Source: Paradevosia shaoguanensis
GTDB taxonomy: Bacteria; Pseudomonadota; Alphaproteobacteria; Rhizobiales; Devosiaceae
NCBI RefSeq assembly: GCF_016801025.1
Contig: NZ_CP068983.1
Location: 2,603,001-2,667,000 of the forward strand
Reading direction: 5' to 3'
Length of the DNA stretch: 64,000 nucleotides
Both the position numbers and the translations under genes were made by a program. The notes beneath the pieces were generated by a model. The model searched no databases. It was not told where the DNA came from and saw only the letters and a program-made list of their open reading frames with translations. Shown piece by piece: positions 15,608-25,078 of this stretch; the first letter of the stretch is position 1, and each line of letters starts with the position of its first letter.

Positions 15608-17743
15608 TTAGACGCTGCCGATGGTCTTGAGGCGGACGCGCGGATGGACCTCGTTCTGGCTCATGACCACGGTCTGAGGGCGGAAGCGTTCGATGATGGC
15701 GCGGACGTGCGGGCGGATCTGCGGGGAGGTGATGAGCACCGGCAGTTCACCCATCTGGGCGGCGTTCTCGAAGGCCTGCTGGACCGAGAGGATGAATTGC
15801 TGGAGGCGCGAGGGCGCCATGGCGAGATGCCGGTGGTCGCCTTCGCCGACCATGGCTTCGGCGAAATCGCGCTCCCATTGCGGGGAGAGGGTGAGGAGTG
15901 GCAGGTTGCCGTCCGGCCCGAGATTGGCGGCGCAGATCTGGCGGGCAAGCCGCGAGCGGACGTGCTCGGCCATGGTCTGGGTCGAGCGGCCGGAGCCGGC
16001 GATTTCGGCGATGCCTTCGAGGATGGTCGGCAGGTCGCGGATGGAGATGCGCTCGTTGAGCAGCGCCTGCAGCACGCGCTGGATGCCCGAGACCGAAATC
16101 TGGGAGGGCACGATGTCCTCGACCAGCTTCTGCTGCTCCTTGGAGAGGCCGTTGAGCATGGTCTGGACGTTGGAATAGCTCAGAAGGTCCGCAACGTTGG
16201 ACTTGAGGACTTCGGTCAGGTGCGTCGAGATGACGGTCGAAGGGTCGATGATCGAATAGCCGAGGAGTTCGGCCTCGTCGCGCAAAGCCGGGTCGATCCA
16301 GGTGGCGGGCAGACCGAAGGTCGGCTCGACCGTGTGGTAGCCGGGCAGGGTGATTTCGCGGCCCATCGGGTCCATGACCATGAGCTGGTTGGCGTAGATC
16401 TGGCCGTGGCCGGCCTCGACTTCCTTGATCTTGACCTTGTAGTCGTTGGGCTCGAGCTGCATGTTGTCGAGGATACGCACGGGCGGCATGATGAAGCCGA
16501 GCTCGCTGGCGAGTTGCCGGCGCAGGGCCTTGATCTGCTCGGTGAGGCGATCGGTGCCGCTTTCGTCTTCCTTGACCAGTTGCAGGAGGCCGTAGCCGAG
16601 CTCGAGCTTCAATTCGTCGATCTTGAGGCTGTCAGAGATCGGAGCTTCTTCGAGCTGCTGGGGCGAGGAGACGCCGGCCTTGGCCATGGCCTGCTCGACC
16701 TGAGCTTCCATCTTCTGCGCCTTTTTCTTCTTGGCCGAAGTGAAGGCAAGGTAGCCCATGGCACCGGCAACGCCGATGAAGGGGATGAAGGGCATGCCGG
16801 GGAGGAAGGCCATCACAGCCATCACGGCCGAGGACATGCCCAGCGCCTTGGGATAGCCGGTGAACTGGCTGGCCAGGGCCTTGTCGGCGGAGCCGGCAAC
16901 GCCGGATTTGGAAACCAGCATACCGGCGGCGATCGAAACGATGAGCGCGGGGATCTGGGAGACGAGGCCGTCGCCGACCGTCAGCAGGGTATAGTTGTTG
17001 CCGGCTTCCTGGAAGGAAAGGCCTTCCTGGGCCATGCCGATCACCATGCCGGCGGCGATGTTGATGAAGGTGATGAGGAGGCCGGCGATAGCGTCGCCGC
17101 GCACGAACTTGGACGCACCATCCATATTGCCGAAGAAGGCGCTTTCGGCTTCGAGCGTCTGGCGGCGCTTGCGGGCTTCGTTCTCGTCGATGAGGCCGGC
17201 CGAGAGGTCGGCGTCGATGGCCATCTGCTTGCCGGGCATGGCGTCGAGGTTGAAGCGCGCCGCCACTTCCGCGATACGGCCCGAACCCTTGGTGATGACG
17301 ACGAAGTTGACGATCACCAGGATGATGAAGACCACGACGCCGATGACGAAGCTGCCGCGCATGACGAAGTTGCCGAAGGCCTCGATGACGTGGCCGGCGG
17401 CGTCGGTGCCGTTGTGACCTTCCGAGAGGATGAGGCGGGTCGTGGCGAGGTTGAGCGCCAACCGGATCATGGTGGCGATCAGCAGCACGGTTGGAAAGGA
17501 CGAGAATTCGAGTGGCGTCTGGATGAAGAGCGCCGTCATCAGGATCAGGACCGAGAAAACCAGCGAGATGGCCAGCAACCCGTCGAGCAGGAGCGGGGGC
17601 ATCGGCAGGATGAGGACCACGATGATGGCCATGATGCCGAGCGCCAGCACGATGTCGCCGGAACGGAGCGTCCGGTTGATATCGGCGAGGGAGGGAAGCT
17701 TGAAGCCTCCCAGTTTCGGGCCGCTGCCGGGGATATCGGTCAT
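15608..17743 (-). CDS. flhA: Flagellar export gate protein FlhA
   Basis: A 711-residue membrane protein, close to the usual length. The N-terminal half (to about residue 330) has eight hydrophobic segments with the FHIPEP hallmarks: the cytoplasmic loop with VITKGSGRIAEVAARFNLDAMPGKQMAIDADLSAG at about 150-185 and a following NMDGASKFVRGDAIAG. The C-terminal half is the nonamer-forming cytoplasmic domain that docks substrates and chaperones (VISTHLTEVLKSNVADLLSYS, ISIRDLPTILEGIAE). It is the last gene of the fliF-led minus-strand block. flbD is 149 bases upstream. Confidence 0.97.
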   Translation of the reverse strand: MTDIPGSGPKLGGFKLPSLADINRTLRSGDIVLALGIMAIIVVLILPMPPLLLDGLLAISLVFSVLILMTALFIQTPLEFSSFPTVLLIATMIRLALNLATTRLILSEGHNGTDAAGHVIEAFGNFVMRGSFVIGVVVFIILVIVNFVVITKGSGRIAEVAARFNLDAMPGKQMAIDADLSAGLIDENEARKRRQTLEAESAFFGNMDGASKFVRGDAIAGLLITFINIAAGMVIGMAQEGLSFQEAGNNYTLLTVGDGLVSQIPALIVSIAAGMLVSKSGVAGSADKALASQFTGYPKALGMSSAVMAVMAFLPGMPFIPFIGVAGAMGYLAFTSAKKKKAQKMEAQVEQAMAKAGVSSPQQLEEAPISDSLKIDELKLELGYGLLQLVKEDESGTDRLTEQIKALRRQLASELGFIMPPVRILDNMQLEPNDYKVKIKEVEAGHGQIYANQLMVMDPMGREITLPGYHTVEPTFGLPATWIDPALRDEAELLGYSIIDPSTVISTHLTEVLKSNVADLLSYSNVQTMLNGLSKEQQKLVEDIVPSQISVSGIQRVLQALLNERISIRDLPTILEGIAEIAGSGRSTQTMAEHVRSRLARQICAANLGPDGNLPLLTLSPQWERDFAEAMVGEGDHRHLAMAPSRLQQFILSVQQAFENAAQMGELPVLITSPQIRPHVRAIIERFRPQTVVMSQNEVHPRVRLKTIGSV

Positions 17744-17803
17744 GGGTGGTCCTTAGATGGGCCGGAGGTCGGTCTTCGAGGTGAGGCTAACCCCATCTCT
17801 GTC

Positions 17804-17823
17804 CCCTCCCCACAGGGGGAGGG
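17804..17823. repeat. Short hairpin related to the GA-rich intergenic element
   Basis: CCCTCCCC (17804-17811) and GGGGAGGG (17816-17823) flank a four-base loop in the flbD-flhA gap. With the nearby GAGGGTGAGGG it resembles one half of the palindromic element at 511-623. It could stabilise or separate the flhA transcript. Confidence 0.45.
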
Positions 17824-17892
17824 AAATTTACTGGCGCGAGTGAGCCGGCAGGCCTGAGGGTGAGGGATCGCCACACGCTCCGGCTGCATCAG

Positions 17893-19263
17893 CTAGGCCG
17901 CGCTGGAGCGCTGTTCGCCGGGCCCGGGGATGGCGATCCCTTCGTCGGCGTACTGGTTGAGCTTGTTGCGCAGGGTACGGATCGAGATACCCAGGATATT
18001 GGCGGCGTGCGTGCGGTTGCCCAGCACGTGATCGAGGGTATCCAGGATCAGGTCGCGTTCGACATCCGCCACCGTGCGGCCGACGAGAATGCGCGAGAGC
18101 GTTTCGGCGGTCTGCGCAGCCTGGCTGGCCAGGGAGTGGGCGCGCACGGCGTCCGAAAGGCCGGTGCCGTCGGGCATGGCGATGGCATCGGGGCCGATGA
18201 TGTCGCCTGAGGCCAGAAGGACGGCGCGATGAAGGGTATTCTCCAGCTCACGCACGTTACCGGGCCAGGGAGCCCTCAGGAGTTCAGCGCGCGCTTCCTC
18301 CGAGAGGGTGCGCAGAGAGAGGCCGTTGGCCTTGGAGTACTTGGCGACGAAATGCTCGGACAGCGCCGCGATATCGCCCGGACGCTCGCGCAGGGGCGGG
18401 AGCTTGAGGTTGACGACGTTGAGGCGGAACAGCAGGTCTTCGCGGAAGCTGCCTTCGCGCACGGCTTCCGCGAGATTGCGATTGGACGTGGCAAGGATGC
18501 GGATATCGACCGGAACGGGCTTGGTGCCGCCAACGCGATCGATCACGCGCTCCTGGATGGCGCGCAGCAGTTTGGCCTGCAGGCGGATATCCATCTCGGA
18601 GATTTCGTCGAGCAGGAGCGTGCCACCATTGGCCTCCTCGAACTTGCCGATGCGGCGGGCCACGGCGCCGGTGAAGGCACCCTTCTCGTGGCCGAAAAGT
18701 TCGGATTCGAGCAGCGCTTCGGGGATGGCGGCACAGTTGACCGAGATGAACGGCTTCTGCACGCGCTTGGAATGGGCGTGGATGTGCTTGGCCATCACCT
18801 CCTTGCCGGTGCCGCTTTCGCCCGTGATGAGGACGGAGGCATCGGAGGGGGCGATCTGGTCGGCGAGCTTGACGACGCGGCCCATTGCGGGGTCGCGGAA
18901 GAGGAAGTCAGAGGAATCGCGGGCAACCGCGGCAATGACGGCGGCAATGAGCTCGGCGTCGGGCGGGAGCGGGATGTATTCCTTGGCGCCGGCGCGGATG
19001 GCGTTGACGGCGGCGGCCGCGTTGGTCTCGGTGCCGCAGGCGACCACGGGGACCGCGATGCGCTCGGCTTCGAGCCCGGCGATGAGGGTCGGGATATCGA
19101 CCATCACATCGACCAGCAGCAGATCGGCACCGCGGCCGGCGCGCAGCGTGGCCAGGGCGATTTCGACGGACGGAGCGTGGGCGACCTTGGCGCCGCCTTC
19201 CATGGCGAGCTTGGTGGCTTCGCTGAGCTGACCTTCGAGGGCGCCTACAATGAGGAGTCGCAT
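17893..19263 (-). CDS. flbD: Sigma-54-dependent flagellar regulator FlbD
   Basis: A 456-residue activator. In Caulobacter FlbD switches on late flagellar genes at sigma-54 promoters and represses fliF. The N-terminal receiver-like domain (residues 1-115) has a VDVMVD segment at 51-56 but lacks the usual run of acidic residues. The AAA+ domain has Walker A GESGTGKE at 148-155 and the sigma-54 contact loop GAFTGA at 195-200. The C-terminal Fis-type helix-turn-helix is at about 405-440 ([19 protein letters not shown]). Position after fliF-G-H-N matches Caulobacter. A probable target promoter precedes fliK in this window. Confidence 0.93.
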   Translation of the reverse strand: MRLLIVGALEGQLSEATKLAMEGGAKVAHAPSVEIALATLRAGRGADLLLVDVMVDIPTLIAGLEAERIAVPVVACGTETNAAAAVNAIRAGAKEYIPLPPDAELIAAVIAAVARDSSDFLFRDPAMGRVVKLADQIAPSDASVLITGESGTGKEVMAKHIHAHSKRVQKPFISVNCAAIPEALLESELFGHEKGAFTGAVARRIGKFEEANGGTLLLDEISEMDIRLQAKLLRAIQERVIDRVGGTKPVPVDIRILATSNRNLAEAVREGSFREDLLFRLNVVNLKLPPLRERPGDIAALSEHFVAKYSKANGLSLRTLSEEARAELLRAPWPGNVRELENTLHRAVLLASGDIIGPDAIAMPDGTGLSDAVRAHSLASQAAQTAETLSRILVGRTVADVERDLILDTLDHVLGNRTHAANILGISIRTLRNKLNQYADEGIAIPGPGEQRSSAA

Positions 19264-19275
19264 GGGTGGTCTCCC

Positions 19276-19599
19276 TTAAGCAGCCTTGATGATTTCGGTC
19301 ATGGTGACGCCGAGGCGGTTCTCGACGAGCACGATTTCGCCACGCGCAACCAGACGATCGTTGACGTAGATCTCAATGGCCTCGCCGACCTGGCGGTCGA
19401 GTTCGATGATCGAACCGGTATCGAGGCGAAGGAGATCGGCGACCGGCATGCGGGTGCGGCCGAGGACGACCGAGACGCGGACCGGGACGTCGAAGACGGC
19501 TTCGAGATCGGCGGCGGTCTTCTCGGTGGTGTCCGGGGCGCTCTCGGCCGGGGCGTCCATCTCTTCGAGGTCGAAGCCGGTTTCGGTGGGATCGCTCAT
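19276..19599 (-). CDS. fliN: Flagellar motor switch protein FliN
   Basis: A 107-residue protein whose C-terminal 75 residues form the SpoA/FliN domain (VRVSVVLGRTRMPVADLLRL ... IEIYVNDRLVARGEIVLVEN). It is part of the cytoplasmic C-ring that sets rotation direction and docks FliH. The N-terminus is short and acidic. The ATG at 19599 is chosen over an in-frame TTG at 19605 because GGAGAA lies at the right distance. Two bases separate it from fliH and twelve from flbD, so it is in one operon with both. Confidence 0.93.
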   Translation of the reverse strand: MSDPTETGFDLEEMDAPAESAPDTTEKTAADLEAVFDVPVRVSVVLGRTRMPVADLLRLDTGSIIELDRQVGEAIEIYVNDRLVARGEIVLVENRLGVTMTEIIKAA

Positions 19600-19601
19600 G
19601 G

Positions 19602-20240
19602 TCAATTCTCCTCTCGGCGCGAAGCGCCGCGGGCGGCGAGATAGGCCGCAACACGTTTGTCGATTTCAGCGGAAATGGCGGAGACGTCGCGGACCAGGCC
19701 ACCGTCTACCCATTCGATACGGCAGTCGCCCATGGCCACTTCGGGGTCGCCCATGACCACGAGACGGCCGGCGAAGCTTGAGGTCGCCATGCGCGCTGTG
19801 GCGATTTCCTTGACCGCATCGGCAAGGCCCGGCTCGCACCGGATGACGAGGTGCGGGGCGTTGTCGATGGTGGCGAGGCACTCGGCGATCAGCGCCTCGA
19901 TCTCGGCCAACGGGTAGCGGGCGATGAGGGTCGAGGCGAGCTTGGTGCCGATCGAGGTGGCAAGGCTCACCGCCTCGCGCAGGGTTTCGGCGCGGGCATC
20001 ATCGACTGCGGCGGCCATCTCGATGCCGCGCGCCGCAATGTTTTCTGCGGCAGCGGAGAGAGCGCGGGCGGCGAGGACGCTGGCGCTCTGCTCGCCATCG
20101 GCATAGCCCTGCGCATAGCCTTCCTGGCGCGCGTCGGCGGTGGCTTCGGAAAGCTGGGTTTCCGAAAAGCTCGGCTGCGGCTCGGCGGAGGCGCGGCCCA
20201 GGTCGAGATCGAAGGTGAAGCGGCGGAGCGGATTGGCCAT
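19602..20240 (-). CDS. fliH: Flagellar export ATPase regulator FliH (FlbE type)
   Basis: A 212-residue protein that in other bacteria binds FliI, holds it inactive and docks it to FliN. The middle carries an Ala-rich helix with glycine spacing (EGYAQGYADGEQ) typical of FliH. The C-terminal half is a compact FliI-binding domain (LVIRCEPGLADAVKEIA, GDCRIEWVDGGLVRD). In Caulobacter this gene in the fliF operon is called flbE. Two bases separate it from fliG and from fliN. Sequence divergence within the family is high, but order and motifs agree. Confidence 0.88.
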   Translation of the reverse strand: MANPLRRFTFDLDLGRASAEPQPSFSETQLSEATADARQEGYAQGYADGEQSASVLAARALSAAAENIAARGIEMAAAVDDARAETLREAVSLATSIGTKLASTLIARYPLAEIEALIAECLATIDNAPHLVIRCEPGLADAVKEIATARMATSSFAGRLVVMGDPEVAMGDCRIEWVDGGLVRDVSAISAEIDKRVAAYLAARGASRREEN

Positions 20241-20242
20241 GG

Positions 20243-21316
20243 CTAGAGCACCATCTGCTCATCGCCCTTGGACTTGGCGATGACGATTTCGCCACGCGCG
20301 GCAAGGTCCTTGGCGATGCCGACGAGGCGGCTTTGGGCGTCGTCCACATCCTTGAGGCGGACCGGGCCCATATCGGCCATGTCGTCGCGCAGCATCTTGG
20401 CCGAGCGCTGGGACATGTTGGCCGTGAAGAAGTCCTTGACCGCATCGCTCGCGCCCTTGAGCGCCATGGCCAGTTCCTTCTTGTCGATCTTCTGGAGCAC
20501 GGTCTGGATGGCCGAGTTCTCGAGCTTGGTCAGGTCCTCGAAGGTAAACATCAGGGCCTTGATGCGCTCGGAGGCCTCGCGGTCGCGGTCCTCGAGGGTG
20601 GTGAGGAAGCGCGCTTCGGTCTGGCGGTCGAAGGAGTTGAAGATTTCCGCCATCTGCTCGTGGCTGTCACGGCGCTTGGTAGTGGAGAGGGTCGACATGA
20701 ATTCGGTGCGCAGCGTCGCCTCGATCTTTTCGAGGATGTCCTTCTGCACCGGATCGAGCCCGAGCATGCGCTGCACGACGTCGATGGCCAGTTCCTCGGG
20801 GAGGATGGCCAGCACCTTGGCGGCGTGCTCGGAAGCGATCTTGGAGAGCACCACGGCGATGGTCTGCGGGTACTCGTTCTTGAGGTAGTTCGCCAGGACG
20901 TCTTCCTGGACGTTGGAGAGCTTCTCCCACATGTTGCGGCCAGCGGGACCGCGGATTTCCTCCATGATGGCGTCGACGCGGTCGGCCGGGAGGAACGAGG
21001 AGAGCAGGCGCTGCGTGGTTTCGGCATTGCCGGCCAGCGCGCCCGAGGACGAGATGTTGGTGACGAACTCGATAAGCAGCTCGTCGAGCATTTCCTGGGT
21101 GATCGGGCCGAGATGGGCCATGGCGCGCGAGAGGGCGCGGATTTCCATGTCGTCGAGCTCGTCCCAGATGGGCTTGCCGTAATCGGGGCCGAGCGCCAGC
21201 AGCAGCACGGCAGCCTTCTCGTCGCCATTGAGCGCGCGTTGGGTAGCGTCCGCGCCCACCACCAGTTGTGGTGCGCGCGGCGCGTTGTTGGTCATGAGCT
21301 GGGAAGAACTGGCCAT
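20243..21316 (-). CDS. fliG: Flagellar motor switch protein FliG
   Basis: A 357-residue C-ring protein that transmits torque from the stator. Three armadillo-like domains are present. The N-terminal domain binds FliF. The middle domain includes [20 protein letters not shown] at about residues 185-205 and a nearby [17 protein letters not shown]. The C-terminal domain has the torque helix with charged residues ([40 protein letters not shown]). fliF lies 5 bases upstream and fliH 2 bases downstream. Confidence 0.96.
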   Translation of the reverse strand: MASSSQLMTNNAPRAPQLVVGADATQRALNGDEKAAVLLLALGPDYGKPIWDELDDMEIRALSRAMAHLGPITQEMLDELLIEFVTNISSSGALAGNAETTQRLLSSFLPADRVDAIMEEIRGPAGRNMWEKLSNVQEDVLANYLKNEYPQTIAVVLSKIASEHAAKVLAILPEELAIDVVQRMLGLDPVQKDILEKIEATLRTEFMSTLSTTKRRDSHEQMAEIFNSFDRQTEARFLTTLEDRDREASERIKALMFTFEDLTKLENSAIQTVLQKIDKKELAMALKGASDAVKDFFTANMSQRSAKMLRDDMADMGPVRLKDVDDAQSRLVGIAKDLAARGEIVIAKSKGDEQMVL

Positions 21317-21321
21317 CTGAA

Positions 21322-22956
21322 CTAAGCCGCCGCGCTATTGGAAGAGAGCCAGTCGCGCACGATGAGCGCCGCCTGTTTGGGATTTTCGTCGACCAGCTGG
21401 CCCACGGACTTGAGGGTTTCGAGCTGGGCTTCGCCCATGGCCTTGGCGCCGTTGACCCAGGGTGCGGCCGTCGGCGGATTGGCTTCCTCGGGCAGGTCGG
21501 GAACGGCGGGCAGGCCGGCCTCGACTTCGGCGCTCGGGGGCAGGGCGAGCGGGGCGCGGTCCTCGGGAGCCAGCACGCGCTTGACCAGCGGACGCATGAC
21601 GAAGAACACCAGGGCCAGCGAGATGATGAGGGTCACGCCCATCTGCGCCCAGTTGATGAGATCGTCGCGGGTGAAGTCGAAGAGACCGGGACCGTCGGTG
21701 CCGGGGCCTTGGGCCTCGGGACGCTCGGCGAACTGCATGTTCACCACTTCGACCTGATCGCCGCGGGCTTCGTCGAACCCGATGGCCGAGCGTACAAGCG
21801 ACTTGATCTGGTCGATCTCGGTCTGGTCGCGCGGGGCGTAGACCGAGTTGCCGGTGGTATCGGTCGAGTAGCGGCCATCGACCACGACGGCGACCGAGAG
21901 CTTCTTGATGCCGCCGGCTTCGGTGATTGCCGTCTCGGTGGTCTTGGAGATCTCGTAGTTGGTGGTCTCTTCGGCGGCCTGCTGCTGCTCGGTGCTGTTG
22001 GTGCCGGTGCCGCCGTTGGCGGTCGTGCCGGGCAGTTCGTTGGCAACGGAGACGCCCGCATCGGTCTGGCCGTTGTTGGACGAATTGGCGTTGTCGCGCG
22101 TCTGCGTGGAGCGGACGACCTGGCCATCCGGATCGAAGCGTTCGGAGGTCTTGGTCGAACGGTCGAGATTGAGCTCGGCGCTCACCTGGACCCGGGAGCG
22201 GCCGGCGCCAAGAACGTTGGCCAGCATGTCCTCGACGCGGGTGCGGTAGCGCTCTTCGAGACTGACGACGCGGTCCTGCGCCTCGGCGGTCAGGAGCCCG
22301 TCGACGCCGTCGACGGCGCCCGAGGCCAGAAGGCGCCCCGAATCATCGATGATCGAGACCTTGTTGGGGTTGAGGCCTTCGATGGCCGAACCCACGAGAT
22401 GCTGGATGGCGCGGATTTCGCCATTCGAGAGTTCGCCCCGCACGGAAACGACGATCGAGGCGGTGGGGTCCTTACGCTCGCGGCGGAAAAGCTCGCGCTC
22501 GGGCAGGACCAGATGCACGCGGGCGCTCTTGATGCGGGCCAGCGAGGAAATGGTGCGGGCCAGCTCGCCTTCGAGCGCGCGAACATTGTTGATGTTCTGC
22601 ACGAAGCTGGTGGCGCCCAGCGTATTCTGCTGGTCGAAGATTTCGTAGCCGACCTGGCCGCGGGCCGGCAGGCCGTTTCCGGCCAGGTTCATGCGCACCG
22701 TCGTGATCTGATCACGCGGAATCATGATGGTTTCGCCGTCGCCACGCAGCTCGTAGGGCGTACCCATGGTCTGCAGCTCACGCACGATCGCGGACGAGTC
22801 CTCAAGGGACAGGCCCGAATAAAGCGGCGCAAGTTGCGGGCTCGACGCCCGCATGACCAGGAACGCGAAGAACCCGAGCATCAAGACGGCGACCACGCCC
22901 ATAGCTGCCACCCGGGCCATGCCCAGGCGATTCAAAAACTGACTTAAATTATCCAC
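21322..22956 (-). CDS. fliF: Flagellar MS-ring protein FliF
   Basis: A 544-residue inner-membrane protein that assembles the MS ring. The first membrane helix is at about residues 17-35 ([21 protein letters not shown]). Two YscJ-like ring-building domains follow, with [33 protein letters not shown] near 105-135. A Ser/Thr/Gly-rich periplasmic loop covers about 280-335. The second helix ([23 protein letters not shown]) is at about 435-458, followed by a FliG-binding tail. It is the first gene of fliF-G-H-N-flbD. A CtrA-like box lies 71 bases upstream. Confidence 0.96.
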   Translation of the reverse strand: MDNLSQFLNRLGMARVAAMGVVAVLMLGFFAFLVMRASSPQLAPLYSGLSLEDSSAIVRELQTMGTPYELRGDGETIMIPRDQITTVRMNLAGNGLPARGQVGYEIFDQQNTLGATSFVQNINNVRALEGELARTISSLARIKSARVHLVLPERELFRRERKDPTASIVVSVRGELSNGEIRAIQHLVGSAIEGLNPNKVSIIDDSGRLLASGAVDGVDGLLTAEAQDRVVSLEERYRTRVEDMLANVLGAGRSRVQVSAELNLDRSTKTSERFDPDGQVVRSTQTRDNANSSNNGQTDAGVSVANELPGTTANGGTGTNSTEQQQAAEETTNYEISKTTETAITEAGGIKKLSVAVVVDGRYSTDTTGNSVYAPRDQTEIDQIKSLVRSAIGFDEARGDQVEVVNMQFAERPEAQGPGTDGPGLFDFTRDDLINWAQMGVTLIISLALVFFVMRPLVKRVLAPEDRAPLALPPSAEVEAGLPAVPDLPEEANPPTAAPWVNGAKAMGEAQLETLKSVGQLVDENPKQAALIVRDWLSSNSAAA

Positions 22957-23005
22957 AACCGAGCCCCTAACCGGTCCGCCGTTGCCTCCTTGGCGAACCG
23001 GTAGG

Positions 23006-23041
23006 CAAAAATTACCGATCAGATGGTAAATTTTGTATTAA
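23006..23041 (-). promoter_or_regulatory. Candidate CtrA box and overlapping inverted repeat upstream of fliF
   Basis: On the minus strand TTAA-TACAAAA-TTTA (23041-23027) matches TTAA-N7-TTAA with one mismatch. CtrA activates the fliF operon in Caulobacter. An overlapping inverted repeat, CAAAAATTACC (23006-23016) and GGTAAATTTTG (23025-23035), has one mismatch and an eight-base spacer, so a second regulator could bind here. Confidence 0.5.
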
Positions 23042-23096
23042 CCAGTCGTTGCGGAATGCGACACGCGGCAAAAATTGCCGAGCCAGGGAGATGAAA

Positions 23097-23717
23097 ATGC
23101 TCAGGATTCTGGGGCGCGTGACCTCAATCAACGTACGCAAGGTGCTGTGGACAGCCGATGAGATCGGGCTGGGTTATGAACGCGAGGATTGGGGCCTGCC
23201 CATACGCGACCCGGCGGTGCCAGAGTTCCTGGCGCTCAATCCCAATGCGCAGGTGCCGGTGATGATCGATGAGGCGTTCGTGCTCTGGGAGAGCAACGTC
23301 ATCATGCGCTATCTCGCCGAAAAGGAGGCCAGTGCGCTCTGGCCAACGGTGTTGCAGGAGCGGGCGCTGGTGGATCAGTGGCTCACCTGGCAGGCAACCG
23401 AACTCAACCCGCCATGGGGCTACGCGGTCAACGCGCTGATCCGCAAGAAGCCCGAATATTCCGATGCGGAGCGCACGGCAGAATCAATCGCCAAGTGGAG
23501 CGAGAAGATGAATCTCGTCGAGGCGCGTCTGGCCCAGACCGGAGCCTATATCGCTGGCGAGACATTCAGCCTCGCCGATATCGCGCTGGTCCTCTCCATC
23601 CATCGCTGGTTCTCGACCCCGTTCATGCATCCACATCTGCCGCGCGTGCGGGACTATTTCGATCGGGTCAAGGAAAGGAAGGCGGCAGTGCCTTATCTGG
23701 GCGAGACTACGCCTTAA
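23097..23717 (+). CDS. Glutathione S-transferase family protein
   Basis: A 206-residue cytoplasmic protein. The thioredoxin-like N-terminal domain (residues 1-78) has the glutathione-binding blocks TSINVRKVLWTADEIG, PNAQVPVMIDEAFVLWESNVIMRYLAEK. The helical C-terminal domain has GAYIAGETFSLADIALVL. The Ser/Asn at the start of the first helix is the likely activating residue. The start is placed at the ATG at 23097 because GGGAG at 23086-23090 is six bases away. The ATG at 23091 directly abuts it. The substrate is unknown. It is divergent from fliF and probably not part of the flagellar unit. Confidence 0.88.
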   Translation: MLRILGRVTSINVRKVLWTADEIGLGYEREDWGLPIRDPAVPEFLALNPNAQVPVMIDEAFVLWESNVIMRYLAEKEASALWPTVLQERALVDQWLTWQATELNPPWGYAVNALIRKKPEYSDAERTAESIAKWSEKMNLVEARLAQTGAYIAGETFSLADIALVLSIHRWFSTPFMHPHLPRVRDYFDRVKERKAAVPYLGETTP

Positions 23718-23750
23718 GAGGTAGGTGCAGGCAGTAGATACGTCCTTTGG

Positions 23751-23764
23751 CATAGCATGCTATG
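23751..23764. promoter_or_regulatory. Perfect 14-bp palindrome, possible operator
   Basis: CATAGCATGCTATG is fully symmetrical and lies 100 bases upstream of the PilZ gene. CATAG recurs just to the right (TAGCGTCATAG). Its size and position suit an operator for a dimeric regulator. It has no U-run. Confidence 0.45.
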
Positions 23765-23863
23765 TAGCGTCATAGTCGTGACAGCGTAATCATTTGCCGA
23801 TTAACGGATTCTTCACGCGGAGACATAAGTATTTTCACAGACTTACTAGTCGTGAGAAGCGTC

Positions 23864-24562
23864 ATGTCTGTTGCAGTCAATGCCACTGAGAGGACAGCGG
23901 ATACTACCGACATCAGGTTCGTAGGCGTGCTCAGCGGTTGCTACACGCTTTCCAACAAGCGTGACGGCCTCACCGGCGCGCTGAAGGTCTTTGCCTGCCG
24001 CACGCAAAGCATCTCGCCGGACCGGCTGGTGCTGGACGGCGCGCTTTTCGGCGCGGCGGGGGATCGCGTGGCGCTCAAGCTCGAAGAGGTGGGCTTGCTG
24101 CGCGGCGTCGTCGACCGTGTATTGGCGACGGGGCTGGCCATAGACCTTCATCTCGATCCTGAAGAGCGGGTCAAGCTTGCGGGCAAGCTGGCCTGGATCA
24201 AGAAGCGCCGCTTCAAGCACATCCTCGACAAGCGCGCTTATCCGCGCTGGTTCCCGCGCAACCCGCGCACCAACATCATTTTCGCAGATGGCGAGAAGCT
24301 TGATGCGTTCATCATCGACCTTTCGCGATCAGGTGTAGCGATCTCGGCCGAGGTCAAGCCGGCGCTCGGAACGCCGATGGCGGTCGGTCACGTGCTAGGG
24401 CGGGTGGTGCGCCATCTCGAGCATGGCTTCGCGGTAGGGTTCGCGGCGCTGCACGAGGAAAAGGGTATCGAGGACGAACTGACGACTCTGCTGCTGGGCA
24501 GCGACGAGGCGCGGCTCGCCAACCTCAAGACCTACAGCGCGATCCTGTCTGTCGTTCCCTGA
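23864..24562 (+). CDS. PilZ domain protein, probable cyclic-di-GMP receptor
   Basis: A 232-residue cytoplasmic protein with two PilZ-like halves. Residues 25-110 form a degenerate N-terminal half. Residues 115-225 hold the PilZ signature: KRAYPRWFPRNPRTNIIF supplies the arginines and DLSRSGVAIS the D-x-S-x-x-G motif that binds cyclic di-GMP. The FKHILDKRAYPR run fits the RxxxR requirement only loosely. Its place between flagellar genes and sciP suggests control of motility. The ATG at 23864 is preferred over an in-frame GTG at 23852, although neither has a strong ribosome binding site. Confidence 0.82.
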   Translation: MSVAVNATERTADTTDIRFVGVLSGCYTLSNKRDGLTGALKVFACRTQSISPDRLVLDGALFGAAGDRVALKLEEVGLLRGVVDRVLATGLAIDLHLDPEERVKLAGKLAWIKKRRFKHILDKRAYPRWFPRNPRTNIIFADGEKLDAFIIDLSRSGVAISAEVKPALGTPMAVGHVLGRVVRHLEHGFAVGFAALHEEKGIEDELTTLLLGSDEARLANLKTYSAILSVVP

Positions 24563-24582
24563 CGGGATCGCAGCAATGAATG

Positions 24583-24613
24583 AAGCCCCGCTCCGTCAGA
24601 CGGAGCGGGGCTT
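24583..24613. terminator. Bidirectional terminator between the PilZ gene and sciP
   Basis: AAGCCCCGCTCCG and CGGAGCGGGGCTT are perfect 13-bp complements around TCAGA. The genes on both sides end here. Confidence 0.85.
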
Positions 24614-24638
24614 TCTCTGTCGCGGGCAGAGCCGAGGC

Positions 24639-24917
24639 TCAGCCGTCGCGATAATGCTGAATCCAGGTGGTGCGCAGGCCGGCTAGGCCATGCTTGTCGA
24701 TGGCTGCCTGCCAGTTGAGGAACTCGTCCACGCTCAAAGTATAGCGTGCACAAGCCTCTTCAAGGCTCAGCAGGCCGCCACGCACGGCGGCAACGACCTC
24801 AGCCTTGCGGCGGATCACCCAACGACGGGTGTTAGACGGCGGCAAATCGGCAATCGTCAATGGACTGCCGTCTGGGCCGATAACGTACTTAACGCGAGAA
24901 CGCATTTGTACGGTCAT
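24639..24917 (-). CDS. sciP: CtrA inhibitor SciP (DUF1153)
   Basis: A 92-residue protein matching the SciP/DUF1153 family along its length: YVIGPDGSPLTIADLPPSNT, then RWVIRRKAEVVAAVRGGLLS, LEEACARYTLSVDEFLNWQ and WIQHYR. The middle is a helix-turn-helix. In Caulobacter SciP blocks CtrA-dependent activation in G1, and CtrA in turn activates sciP. Length is normal. A CtrA-like box lies about 53 bases upstream, agreeing with that loop. It is encoded 16 kb from ctrA, among flagellar genes. Confidence 0.93.
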   Translation of the reverse strand: MTVQMRSRVKYVIGPDGSPLTIADLPPSNTRRWVIRRKAEVVAAVRGGLLSLEEACARYTLSVDEFLNWQAAIDKHGLAGLRTTWIQHYRDG

Positions 24918-24969
24918 TTTACTCTCTACTGAACCTGACCATATGAGTTCAGAAGGTAGCCGGTTGCGC

Positions 24970-24984
24970 TTAAAATTTGGCTAA
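24970..24984. promoter_or_regulatory. Candidate CtrA box upstream of sciP
   Basis: TTAA-AATTTGG-CTAA has the exact seven-base spacing with one mismatch to TTAA-N7-TTAA. It is centred about 60 bases from the sciP start codon. CtrA activates sciP in Caulobacter. Confidence 0.5.
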
Positions 24985-25020
24985 GGGGAAACTTACAACG
25001 AGTTAAGATATTGAATGATT

Positions 25021-25055
25021 TGAAGAACCGAAGGGCCTAACCCCGCGGTTCTTCA
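25021..25055 (-). terminator. Probable fliK-flgD terminator hairpin
   Basis: TGAAGAACCG (25021-25030) and CGGTTCTTCA (25046-25055) are perfect 10-bp complements, with GGG and CCC pairing possible inside the loop. It lies 24 bases past the flgD stop. The following U-run is weak. Confidence 0.55.
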
Positions 25056-25078
25056 AACCAGGTCGGAAATAATGCGGA

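Noticed and set aside
15002-17857. Open frame of 951 codons on the plus strand opposite flhA
   Set aside because: Its amino-acid composition (His, Asp, Gly, Arg runs) is that of an antisense shadow in GC-rich DNA, and flhA on the other strand is certain.
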